Position numbers and translations under genes: made by a program
Assembly: GCA_964577985.1 (NCBI GenBank)
Contig: CAZOAR010000002.1
Coordinates: 26,723 to 90,722 of the forward strand
DNA: 64,000 bases
Direction of reading: 5' to 3'
Source of the DNA: CAZOAR01 sp964577985
GTDB taxonomy: Bacteria; Gemmatimonadota; CAZMKB01; CAZNLH01
Notes under the pieces: model-generated
What the model saw: the letters and a program-made list of their open reading frames with translations, nothing else
What the model was told of the DNA's origin: nothing
The model's database searches: none
In this document: piece by piece, positions 35,333 to 43,138 of the stretch
Numbering within the stretch: position 1 is the stretch's first letter
Layout: each line of letters begins with the position of its first letter

Positions 35333-37033
35333 TTATTCATCGATTGTAACACCCAGGACCTCTTCAATCGTCGTTTCTCCCGACAGGACCTTCTTGAGAC
35401 CGCTCTCCCTCAGCGAAGACATACCGTGAGATGCCGCAACCTCTTTAATTCTCGTGCTGTGCTGTTGCGTGAGTATGCAATTTCGGACTTCTTCGTTGAT
35501 CACAAGAATCTCTATGACAGCCTTTCTTCCCCGGAATCCAGTCATTCGGCACTTGTCGCATCCTCTGGCCTGAAAAAAGGTGGCCCCTTCCGGCACTTCC
35601 TCCCTGAAGACGCTCTTCAGCAGTTCGGGAGCGGGTTCGAACGGCTGCTTGCAGCTTTCGCACAACACACGGATGAGTCTCTGCGCGATTACTCCAGATA
35701 CCGTCGAGGCAAGGAGAAATGGTTCCACTCCCATTTCGATGAACCTCGTGAGCGCGCTGGAGGCATCGTTCGTGTGAAAGGTGGCAAGAACAAGATGACC
35801 CGTCATAGCGGCGTGAATAGCAACATCTGTAGTCTCCCTGTCCCTTATCTCTCCAACCATTATCACGTCGGGATCCTGCCTGAGAATTGCCCGCAGGCCA
35901 TTAGCAAAATTCATTCCCGCCTTCGGATTGACCTGAGACTGCCTGATCAACTCCAGCTGGTATTCGACAGGGTCCTCGATCGTGATGATGTTTTTGGAAA
36001 CCGTATTTATCTCATTGAGCATCGCGTAGAGCGTGGTCGTCTTCCCGCTCCCCGTTGGTCCGGTTACGAGGATGAAGCCATATGGGTCCGCCAGCATCTC
36101 CTTCACTCTTTCCAGATCGTTCTCCTCGAGTCCCAGGTTCCTTATCCCCAGTGAGACAGCCCTCTTGTTCAACAACCGGAGCACAAGGTTCTCTCCGTGG
36201 ATCGTGGGGAAGGTCGAGACCCTTACCCCGATATCTTCGGTAGGCAGATTGAGCTCGAAACGACCATCCTGGGGCACCCTGCTCTTGGCTATGTCGAGCT
36301 TCGCCATTACCTTGATTCGCGAGATGACGGGCAGTTGCAGACCCGTCGGCAGAACAGACACCTCCGACATCTTGCCGTCCACTCTGAACCGGGTCCGCGT
36401 GAACTTCGCCTCGGGCTCGATGTGAATATCGCTGGCCTTTTCCTTGACCGCCTGAAGGATCAACTCATTTACAAACCGTACTATCGGCCCCTCCTGGATC
36501 AACCCTTCCAGGTTCTTGACGTTGTACTCCTCCTCGCCATCCTGTCCCGTCGACGACTCGGAGACCTCACTTATCGCATCGTCCAGCGTGGCGCTCGAAC
36601 CGTAATAATTTCTTATCGCTTTATCCATGGCGGACATCGAGCTGAGTGCGGGTTCTACTTCGAGACCGGTTTCTCTTCGGATCTCATCCTGCGCCACTAT
36701 ATCACTCGGGTCAACCATGGCAACATTGAGCGTATTGCCGAGTTTGAACAACGGTATCACTTTGTAGGTCTCTGCAAGCCATTTGGAAATCAGCGAGACC
36801 GTCTGGGGCTCTATCACGTAGTGTTCGAGGTCAATTGTAGGTATACCGAGCTGCTCGCTCAGTATGCCTGTAAGGTCCTCCTCACGGATGAATTCAAGAT
36901 CGACCAGAACCTCGCCCAGTTTCCGGGTCGAACCTCCCTGGACCTCCAGTGCTTCCTGCAGTTGCGCCTCAGTGATGAGTCCTCCCGAGAGGAGGATGTC
37001 CCCGAGTTTATCCTGCTTTTTGCTGCTCACCAT
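35333..37033 (-). CDS. pilB: type IV pilus assembly ATPase
   Basis: A 566-residue GspE/PilB ATPase: N-terminal MshEN-type domains (about 1-160), Walker A GPTGSGKTTTLYAML (about 330), Asp and His boxes (IITIEDPVEYQL, AAMTGHLVLATFHTN), Walker B QDPDVIMVGEIRD and a zinc-binding tetracysteine motif (CESCKQ...CDKCRM, about 480-520). It drives pilus extension. The ATG at 37033 overlaps the end of the response regulator gene by 26 bases. No PilT retraction ATPase lies in the window. Confidence 0.94.
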   Translation of the reverse strand: MVSSKKQDKLGDILLSGGLITEAQLQEALEVQGGSTRKLGEVLVDLEFIREEDLTGILSEQLGIPTIDLEHYVIEPQTVSLISKWLAETYKVIPLFKLGNTLNVAMVDPSDIVAQDEIRRETGLEVEPALSSMSAMDKAIRNYYGSSATLDDAISEVSESSTGQDGEEEYNVKNLEGLIQEGPIVRFVNELILQAVKEKASDIHIEPEAKFTRTRFRVDGKMSEVSVLPTGLQLPVISRIKVMAKLDIAKSRVPQDGRFELNLPTEDIGVRVSTFPTIHGENLVLRLLNKRAVSLGIRNLGLEENDLERVKEMLADPYGFILVTGPTGSGKTTTLYAMLNEINTVSKNIITIEDPVEYQLELIRQSQVNPKAGMNFANGLRAILRQDPDVIMVGEIRDRETTDVAIHAAMTGHLVLATFHTNDASSALTRFIEMGVEPFLLASTVSGVIAQRLIRVLCESCKQPFEPAPELLKSVFREEVPEGATFFQARGCDKCRMTGFRGRKAVIEILVINEEVRNCILTQQHSTRIKEVAASHGMSSLRESGLKKVLSGETTIEEVLGVTIDE

Positions 37034-37421
37034 TCCCTCCCGAGCCACTCGAGCCGTCAGCCCCCGTCAGCCTGTCTATCATTTCTATCACTTCTACAAC
37101 GTCGAACGGCTTGGTAAGATATTCGTCAGCTCCCACCTCTTTGCCCATGCTGACGTGATGTGTATCGGTCTTGGCGGTCAGGAGAACTACAGGAATGCCG
37201 CTGTACTGAGAATCGTATTTCAACATCCGGCAGACCTTGTATCCATCGAGATTGGGCATCATGATGTCCAGGAGGATGACATCGGGCTCGAGGCTGCGCG
37301 CTCTGTCCAGGGCCTCCAGACCATCATTCGCCTCAAGTACCTCGTGTCCATGCGCCTCGAGGACAAACCTCAAGGTCTCCACGATATCCAGCTCATCGTC
37401 GACGACCAGCACCCTCGCCAT
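37008..37421 (-). CDS. single-domain response regulator
   Basis: A 137-residue CheY-like receiver: acidic pair DDE (residues 8-10), phospho-acceptor Asp in VILLDIMMPNLDGY (about 52), Thr/Ala of switch VVLLTAK and Lys of EYLTKPFD. A Gly/Ser/Gln-rich tail of 18 residues follows. There is no output domain. GGAGG lies 5-6 bases before the ATG, and its 3' end overlaps pilB, so it is made together with the pilus motor. It may control the motor by phosphorylation-dependent binding, as CheY-like proteins do in twitching systems. Confidence 0.9.
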   Translation of the reverse strand: MARVLVVDDELDIVETLRFVLEAHGHEVLEANDGLEALDRARSLEPDVILLDIMMPNLDGYKVCRMLKYDSQYSGIPVVLLTAKTDTHHVSMGKEVGADEYLTKPFDVVEVIEMIDRLTGADGSSGSGGNGEQQKAG

Positions 37422-37446
37422 CAGGGACCTCCTTTAATCCGCCGGA

Positions 37447-37857
37447 TCAACTGTGGCTCTCCATTTCTCGGAGGGGGCTATCCTCGACATCGTTGATCGG
37501 GACATAGAGCGAAACGACCCTCATGAACTCCTCCAGAGTAAACGGCTTTGTGAGAAATTCATTTGTGCCCACTTCATAACCCCTGGCCTTGTCCTTCTCG
37601 TCGCTCTTGGCGGTGAGCATGACGATGGGGATGTGTTGAAACTTCGAGTCGAACTTCAGATAACGACTCACCTGGAAGCCGTCGAGGCCCGGGAGCATGA
37701 CATCCAGGATTATCAGGTCAGGATTCCACTTTCTCGCTTTTTCAAGCGCGTCAAGACCATCGGACGAGAAGAGGCACTCGTGACCGTAGCCCTCCAGCGT
37801 GAGCTTGAGGCTCTTCAGGATCTCCTCTTCGTCGTCTACCACGAGAATTCTCGACAT
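37447..37857 (-). CDS. single-domain response regulator
   Basis: A 136-residue receiver with DDEE (about residues 8-11), LIILDVMLPGLDGF (phospho-Asp about 52), VMLTAKSDEKDKARG and FLTKPF. It is about half identical by eye to the next regulator gene (37008-37421), suggesting a local duplication. A GGAGGG ribosome site precedes it. No output domain and no histidine kinase are nearby. Confidence 0.9.
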   Translation of the reverse strand: MSRILVVDDEEEILKSLKLTLEGYGHECLFSSDGLDALEKARKWNPDLIILDVMLPGLDGFQVSRYLKFDSKFQHIPIVMLTAKSDEKDKARGYEVGTNEFLTKPFTLEEFMRVVSLYVPINDVEDSPLREMESHS

Positions 37858-37904
37858 TCATCCCTCCGCGGACAGGTGTTGTATAGCTCCGTACTGCTGC
37901 CTGA

Positions 37905-38846
37905 TCAGTTCTTTCTCTTGTCCACCTTGCAGACGCTCCCGGGGAACGTCTTTGCGTAGTTCTTCATCTCTGTGGCCACCTCGGCAGCCCTGATGTGGGA
38001 ATCGATCTTCATATTTACGTTTGTGGCAACCCCTATGGAAATCGACAGCATCGGATGCCTTACAACGTTGCCCCGTCTGTCGGGAAGTTCCAGGAAACCT
38101 CTTTCCAGATCTTCTGCGTTGTAAAAGCCCGGGAGGGAAGTCTGGAACCGTGTAATGATCTCGTCGCACAACCTCCTCGCACGCTTCGGATGCGTGATGA
38201 GGATAAGGTCGTCACCGCCGATGTGACCTATGAAATCGTTCCTGTTCCCCATGTCGTCTACGACGTTGATTATGGTCTCGGCGACGTGCCTGATAACCTG
38301 ATCACCATGATTGTAGCCATAATGATCGTTATACGGCTTGAAGTTGTCGAGATCGAGATAGGCGAGTGCGAATTTCTGGTCTTCCTTGATCCTGCGGTCT
38401 ATCTCTTTGTTGATGCTTATGTTGCCAGGCAGCTTTGTCAGGGGGTTTGAGCTCAGGCTCTTCTCGACCCTCCTTAGAATCATATTTATGCGCGCTCCGA
38501 ATTCGTCCAGCTGAAAGGGCTTGCTGATGAAATCGTCCACACCCTCCTCGAACGCGAGAATCTTGTCGCTGTAATCCGATTTGACGGTTATCATGATCAC
38601 CGGGATATGTGCGGTGATAAAACTCTTTTTGAGTTGCGCGCAGACTTCCACGCCTGTCATCTCCGGGAGAAGGAGGTCGAGAAGAATCAGATCGGGACGG
38701 GCCTCCTGGGCCTGGTCAAGTGCAGCTTTCCCATCATAGGCCTCGAAACACTCGAACCCCTTTTCTTCGAGGTTGAAACGGAGCAGTTTCACAAAGTTCT
38801 TTTCGTCATCGACTATCAGCACTTTTTTCTTCGCGATGGTTTCCAT
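37905..38846 (-). CDS. response regulator with degenerate GGDEF domain
   Basis: A 313-residue protein with a receiver (DDEKNF, LILLDLLLPEMTGV, VKSDYSDK, FISKPF) and a C-terminal GGDEF-type domain (about 135-300) with LPGNISINKEID, FALAYLDLDNFKPYND and the signature loop HIGGDDLILIT. The loop reads GGDDL instead of GGDEF and there is no RXXD inhibitory site, so diguanylate cyclase activity is doubtful; Asp can sometimes replace Glu. It may be a c-di-GMP or GTP sensor for the pilus. Its ATG overlaps the preceding TGA. Confidence 0.88.
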   Translation of the reverse strand: METIAKKKVLIVDDEKNFVKLLRFNLEEKGFECFEAYDGKAALDQAQEARPDLILLDLLLPEMTGVEVCAQLKKSFITAHIPVIMITVKSDYSDKILAFEEGVDDFISKPFQLDEFGARINMILRRVEKSLSSNPLTKLPGNISINKEIDRRIKEDQKFALAYLDLDNFKPYNDHYGYNHGDQVIRHVAETIINVVDDMGNRNDFIGHIGGDDLILITHPKRARRLCDEIITRFQTSLPGFYNAEDLERGFLELPDRRGNVVRHPMLSISIGVATNVNMKIDSHIRAAEVATEMKNYAKTFPGSVCKVDKRKN

Positions 38847-39274
38847 CAGGAGGTCCCCTTTTTCTTTTCTAAAAGGTCCTTCACTTTCTTTTCAAGCTCA
38901 TCAATGTCGAAGGGCTTGTACATGAAATCTTCCGCCATGCTCCAGGACCTGAGCAACTTCTCTTTTCCGGTGTCTGAGAACTTGGCCCCGGTCAATATCA
39001 ATATAGGGATGTATTCGGAATCCGGTTTTCCCCTCATCTCTTCCTTTACGATTCGTGAGACTTCATATCCATTCAACTTTGGAAGAAGGACATCGAGTAT
39101 GATGAGATCGGGATTTTCGGCTATGGCGGCGCCGAGCGCCTCATAACCGTTCTCGGCGGTGATTATCTCATAGCCTTCCTGCTCCAGGACAAACTGGATC
39201 ATGGCCACGGTATCCGGTTCGTCATCGACAACCAGGATTTTCTCTCTTTCGATCCCGGTGACGTCTTCTCCCAC
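38846..39274 (-). CDS. single-domain response regulator
   Basis: A 142-residue receiver: LVVDDEPDTVAM, LIILDVLLPKLNGYE (phospho-Asp), ILTGAK and FMYKPFD, with a basic C-terminus. The start is GTG at 39274 with a GAGG that overlaps the upstream stop codon; the open frame before that runs into the upstream gene. It is the first of four receivers in a row. Confidence 0.87.
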   Translation of the reverse strand: MGEDVTGIEREKILVVDDEPDTVAMIQFVLEQEGYEIITAENGYEALGAAIAENPDLIILDVLLPKLNGYEVSRIVKEEMRGKPDSEYIPILILTGAKFSDTGKEKLLRSWSMAEDFMYKPFDIDELEKKVKDLLEKKKGTS

Positions 39275-39284
39275 GACAACCACC

Positions 39285-39545
39285 TCACTTTTCCAGGTCT
39301 GACACGCCAATTACGAAAAGGGCGGTCTTTTTTCTCAGTCTTGAAATCAATTGACAGTTGTAGCAGTCTACTCTTCCTTCTTCATACATCCAGCAATCAA
39401 GGAGTTTGTCGACTTTGTCTAGCAGATCCTGTGCCCTGATCTTCCTGATTTCCGCCATCTTGATCTGATTAATCTGGAGAGTCAGACCCCTGATTACCTC
39501 TTCCTCTTCCTGGAAGATTCCGCAGTGAATTTTGGCACCTTTCAA
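39285..39545 (-). CDS. small cysteine-containing protein heading the regulator/pilus operon
   Basis: An 86-residue protein with a TTG start behind GGGGACAGG. It is helical at the N-terminus (VIRGLTLQINQIKMAEIRKI, then AQDLLDKVDKLLDC) and has four cysteines, three in CWMYEEGRVDCYNCQ, which could bind a metal or a cluster. No signal peptide. I do not recognise a family. It is 10 bases from the first receiver gene and so probably belongs to the same signalling unit, perhaps as a sensor partner. Confidence 0.55.
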   Translation of the reverse strand: MKGAKIHCGIFQEEEEVIRGLTLQINQIKMAEIRKIRAQDLLDKVDKLLDCWMYEEGRVDCYNCQLISRLRKKTALFVIGVSDLEK

Positions 39546-39800
39546 TTTACCTGTCCCCTCTTCTTATTGTTGTCCGGCAACATGGTTCAACTCCCGCCAT
39601 CCAGGGTGCACGAATTCTACGAGCAGGACTATCAATAAGCATGCCATATCGGGCGACGTTGTTCAGAAGATAGAAAAGGGGATCCTCATATAGAGGACGA
39701 GGCGGCGCTGGAGTTGAATGAGCGCATTTGGGGCTGTTTTCCAGAGGTATGTTATTTCGCCATGTTCAAGGCGGGAAGTGAGGATCGAGGAAATATTTTC

Positions 39801-40832
39801 CTACAGGACGTCCGGATCGTGATCCGGTGGCCGTGTCGGATCTTCCGGAGGAAGGCCATTTGCATCCTCCGCTGGGACAGCCTTGAAGAGTTTCGGCTGT
39901 TCAGACAGCAATTCGATCCCGTCAGGAAGCTCTATCATCGGGGAGTAGTAGGTCTCCCCAACTGGAGGGTCGTTGATTTCTATATATACATCAATTTCGT
40001 TCTTGTTGAGCACCTGGATAAGGGAAATAGGTCCGATGACTGCAAGTTCTATGTTGCCAGGCTGAACAGAGAACTCGTCCCGGAGCCTGCCCCTGATGGT
40101 AATAGGAATCTCCCCGAGCTCAATTTCGACAAATTTCTCAACCTTCCCGGATAGCGTGACCTTTTTCACGCTGGGCGCTACCGTCCTCATGCCGGAAAGA
40201 TCGAGCGGCAGCGAGATGTCAAATGAATCCTTCACGCCATCTACCACACCTTCCACAGTCATTATCGAGTCAACGTTACTGAGCTCCCCTCGCGCGCCAC
40301 TCAACAAGACGGTGGGCGGGTCTATGGAGACACCGCCGGCAAGCACATATCCTTCATCGGGCACGATCCTCAGGCGAGACACGATCGTCAACTCCCTCTC
40401 TATAAGCCTGTCCAGGGCCAGATGAAGTTCGGCCGGGGACTTGACCCCGAGCGGGATGAGGTTGATGTCCGAGGGCATGGATAGAGATGAGACATCGAGA
40501 CTCAGGTCTCTCACCCCCACATCACTCCCTTCTACCTCTTTGACGAAAAACGGCTTTTTCCACCAGAGCTTCAACAGCTCTTTGCCTGTCCCCGCGAATA
40601 TTATGCTCACCTCGGATGGAGGCTCGTTCACAATCACAAGTGTCGTGTCGGAGACCACTATCTCGAGAGGGACCGGGTAGTCAAGCTGGTGAGCCTGGTC
40701 AGTCACCGCGTGAAACCAGAGAAAAAGACCGAGTACGAGGGCTATGACCTTCAGAAGGATATTTTTCGAAAACCATCCTCTTAAAGATGCCAAAAGGTGT
40801 GGATCAGATCCTGGTCTCACTCTCCCGGGCAT
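39801..40832 (-). CDS. YbbR-domain membrane protein
   Basis: The 343-residue protein has one N-terminal membrane helix (NILLKVIALVLGLFLWF, about 24-40) and three to four YbbR-type beta repeats facing the periplasm (DPPTVLLSGARGEL is a typical repeat core). It ends in a Pro/Asp-rich tail. In Firmicutes the YbbR protein CdaR regulates the diadenylate cyclase CdaA, encoded next to it. No DAC domain gene is seen here, so that role is not supported by context. It is the last gene of the Feo-linked minus-strand block. Confidence 0.85.
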   Translation of the reverse strand: MPGRVRPGSDPHLLASLRGWFSKNILLKVIALVLGLFLWFHAVTDQAHQLDYPVPLEIVVSDTTLVIVNEPPSEVSIIFAGTGKELLKLWWKKPFFVKEVEGSDVGVRDLSLDVSSLSMPSDINLIPLGVKSPAELHLALDRLIERELTIVSRLRIVPDEGYVLAGGVSIDPPTVLLSGARGELSNVDSIMTVEGVVDGVKDSFDISLPLDLSGMRTVAPSVKKVTLSGKVEKFVEIELGEIPITIRGRLRDEFSVQPGNIELAVIGPISLIQVLNKNEIDVYIEINDPPVGETYYSPMIELPDGIELLSEQPKLFKAVPAEDANGLPPEDPTRPPDHDPDVL

Positions 40833-40895
40833 GATCTCCGATCTCCGGTAATCAGGTCGAATCTATCGGCTGAAGGCAACCCGGTCAACAGTAAT

Positions 40896-41264
40896 TTATG
40901 TTTTATCTTTATGCCGTTCCCGACTGCCATGTGTTTCGTGATAATAAGCGCCCTGCTCCTTAGTGTCAAGCTTTAATGAGGAGTGTCCCTGGAGGGATTT
41001 CCTGAGGCGGTTTTCATCTACTCTATATTTAAACGCCTTGCGGCCACAGACGAAGATAACCGGTATCTCTTCGCCATAGAGCCTGGTGAGCTCATCATCT
41101 TTCGAGATGTCTATTTCACGATAAACGAACGGGATCTCCTGCTTCACCCTCATTATCACGTCCTTCGCCTTTCGGCAGAGAGAGCATCCCGACCGCGTAT
41201 AGAGTGAAACGGTCAGGTTACTCGATTCTGATATATTTGCACCTTCCATCCTATTCAGCATCAT
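40896..41264 (-). CDS. glutaredoxin-like protein
   Basis: A thioredoxin-fold protein of 122 residues with VSLYTRSGCSLCRKAKDVI (CXXC active site Cys-Ser-Leu-Cys), VYREIDISKDDEL and the cis-Pro segment EEIPVIFVCGRK. Family members reduce disulfides with glutathione or a thioredoxin-type donor. The C-terminal 30 residues are polar and not part of the fold. The start is ATG at 41264 (CGGAG six bases upstream), inside the last codons of the candidate selenoprotein gene, so the two are co-translated. It has no signal peptide. Confidence 0.85.
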   Translation of the reverse strand: MMLNRMEGANISESSNLTVSLYTRSGCSLCRKAKDVIMRVKQEIPFVYREIDISKDDELTRLYGEEIPVIFVCGRKAFKYRVDENRLRKSLQGHSSLKLDTKEQGAYYHETHGSRERHKDKT

Positions 41265-42213
41265 AGATTCTCCGGAGCTGCGCCTTCCTCCTCGTCCTGT
41301 ACTCATCCAGAAAAGGCAGCATCCCTGACTGGTCTTCGATGTCGGACCCGAGGGGAATCAATTCCGCGCTTTTCTGTTCAACGGGGCTATCGCCGAGCCC
41401 GAGATCCAGCCGCCCGAGAGAACGTCCGTGAGTCTCACCCTTCAGGACCACTGTTCCACCAACCAATATGGGATCGTAGATCCTTGTGCCACCGTGCCCC
41501 AGTATTACCACGTCGAGGTTCTGGTACTTCTCTGCCAGTTTCCTGCCCTCATCGAAACCGACGTGGAACAAACCCACGAGGAGATCGACTTTATCCTTCA
41601 ATTCTATCGTGAGTTTCTCGACACGTTCATCCGGATCCGCCATAACCCATCCAGGGGCCATCATACCATCGCCGGTCGGCAGCGTGACACCTATCAACCC
41701 GATCTTCAACCCGCCCCTGTCGACAATCAGAGATGGTATGCCGACTTCCTCGCCCTCGAACTCGAGATTACACGAAAGAAGCGGTAGACGTCCAGAAAGA
41801 CTCTCAATGAATTGATTCCCCATGGCTAGATCTCGCTCGCCGGGGACAACGGCGTCATACTTCATCGCCGCCATAGCCTTTGCCAGTATATCCGATTTGA
41901 GCTCACCCAGCGGGTCCGGCGCCAGCGAGAAGTCGCCCACATTCACGAGCAGCACAGCCTGGCCCTCTTGTCTTATCTTATCGATCATCGTCGCCCGCCG
42001 GGCGATTCCACCCTGAAGGGGCTTCTTTCACCCGCACGGCTCCAGGTATCCCAGCTCGTCCGAACTGTACAGGATCGTCACCAGAGAAGATTCCTCGGCG
42101 GGAGAGGAGACCGGGAAAAGCAGCGCCGCCACACATGAAAGAAGGAGAAACAGTCCGGCCCCCGGAGATGAAATAACTCGGCCAATACGGGTCCCTGACA
42201 AGGAACTCATCAT
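41251..42213 (-). CDS. candidate selenoprotein: exported metallophosphoesterase-like protein with CG-Sec motif
   Basis: Read through TGA at 42028-42030, this is one 320-residue protein. It has a signal peptide (to about residue 42), then VTILYSSDELGYLEPCG-U-KKPLQGG with U (selenocysteine) at residue 62, followed by the calcineurin-type metallophosphoesterase core: VNVGDF (94), PGERDLAMG (125), LKIGLIGVT, FHVGF, ILGHGG and KGETHGRSLG. In related 5'-nucleotidase-type proteins, as I recall them, the motif is EPCGC, with Cys at the TGA site. The catalytic GNH(D/E) is GERD here, so normal hydrolysis is doubtful. The ATG pair at 42213/42210 has GGGAGG upstream and overlaps the dtxR-like TGA. If the TGA is a true stop, the product is a 61-residue exported peptide. 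Confidence 0.78.
41990..42006 (-). promoter_or_regulatory. SECIS-like hairpin after the in-frame TGA
   Basis: RNA AUCGCCC-GGC-GGGCGAC: a six-base-pair GC-rich stem (plus an A-C mismatch at the base) and a GGC loop. The loop begins 28 nt after the UGA (UGA at 42030-42028). Bacterial SECIS elements need a stem-loop whose apical loop lies about 16-37 nt after UGA with a G in its first two positions; both conditions hold. Confidence 0.65.
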
Positions 42214-42920
42214 GTCACCTCCCTCACAAAAATCTCTCTGCCGACGGCCTTATCGAGCGCGACCGTTGTCTCGTCCACCTCCACCACGTAGCTGGGATGG
42301 CGCTGTTTGAGTCTGAGGACGCCGCCCGGCGCCAGTCCAAGCGTGCCGAGGCGCTCGAGCCTGCTCTGATAGCTTGGTGTTATGAACACAACACGTGCTT
42401 TCTTTCCCACTTCGAGGTTCGTCAATGGCGTCACAAGGGGTTCGATATGCGTTCCGAAGATCCTGCAGCAGTCGCCCCGGGGGATAGCCTTCCCGTGGGG
42501 ACAGGTCGGGGGATGCCCGAGGAATGTGCACACCCTGTCGGTCACCTGAGGGCTCAATATGTGTTCGAACTTGCAGGCACTGCTGTGGGCCTCAGGATCG
42601 CCTACGTCGAGAATCTCCATGAGCAGTCGTTCTGCGAGCCGGTGACTGCGCACGATCTTTCTGGCGATCGCTCTCCCACGTTCCTTCATGAATATTTCGC
42701 CATCCCCGAGCGAGATCAGACCTCTATCCTCTATCGCTCTCAGCTGATCTGACAGCTGCCCCTTCCCCTTGAAATCCACTGAGTCATGCGGCGATTCATC
42801 GCTTTCCGCCTCTCGTGTCCCAGATTCGCCTTCGAGCATCGACACCTTGAGGCCGCCTTCTCCTCCACCCTCTTCCCACAACCACAACCTTTGGAGCAAT
42901 TCTTCTATGCGTTCTTCCAA
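42210..42920 (-). CDS. DtxR/MntR-family metalloregulator fused to FeoA domain
   Basis: A 236-residue protein: an N-terminal winged-helix region (ERIEELLQRLWLWEEG ... LSDQLRAIEDRGLISLGDG) with an acidic low-complexity insert, the DtxR dimerisation/metal domain (RSHRLAERLLMEIL, CKFEHILSP and FLGHPPTCPHGKAIP) and a C-terminal FeoA/SH3-like domain (LTNLEVGKKARVVFI ... VGREIFVREVT). It should sense Fe(II) or Mn(II). The start is TTG at 42920, five bases after GGAGAG. Its TGA overlaps the start of the candidate selenoprotein. The insert inside the helix-turn-helix region is odd and may weaken DNA binding. Confidence 0.85.
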   Translation of the reverse strand: MEERIEELLQRLWLWEEGGGEGGLKVSMLEGESGTREAESDESPHDSVDFKGKGQLSDQLRAIEDRGLISLGDGEIFMKERGRAIARKIVRSHRLAERLLMEILDVGDPEAHSSACKFEHILSPQVTDRVCTFLGHPPTCPHGKAIPRGDCCRIFGTHIEPLVTPLTNLEVGKKARVVFITPSYQSRLERLGTLGLAPGGVLRLKQRHPSYVVEVDETTVALDKAVGREIFVREVT

Positions 42921-42922
42921 CT

Positions 42923-43138
42923 CTACTCTCCCTGGCTTTCTTCCCTGTGACTGAACCCGCGCTTGATGACAGCGCATATCCTGCCGATAATATCTACAAT
43001 CTTCGATTGGCCGACGACCTGATACCCGCAGCGGGGACAGCAGGCAAGATGGTTCCCGCTCGACAGGGGGCAAGTGGAGCAGCTCGAATTATCCCGATCG
43101 AATTCAAGACCACACAACTGACACGTCAGAATGTCCAA
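42923..43138 (-). CDS. small Cys-rich zinc-ribbon protein of the Feo operon
   Basis: A 71-residue protein with the cysteine pattern LTCQLCGLEF ... CSTC ... ACCPRCGYQVV, which fits a zinc ribbon or a small iron-sulfur site, and a helical basic tail. Small proteins with this CPLC...CCPNCGY-like pattern accompany feoB in Deltaproteobacteria and related groups. The TTG start at 43138 lies 13 bases inside the feoB end, with AGAGG upstream; the next gene follows after two bases. It probably assists Fe(II) uptake or its control. Confidence 0.75.
   Translation of the reverse strand: MDILTCQLCGLEFDRDNSSCSTCPLSSGNHLACCPRCGYQVVGQSKIVDIIGRICAVIKRGFSHREESQGE

Noticed and set aside
39640..39700. sigma54-like promoter (TGGCAT-N5-TTGAT on the minus strand) ahead of the regulator/pilus array
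   Set aside because: The essential GC of the -12 element is missing, so the match is not good enough to report as a site.
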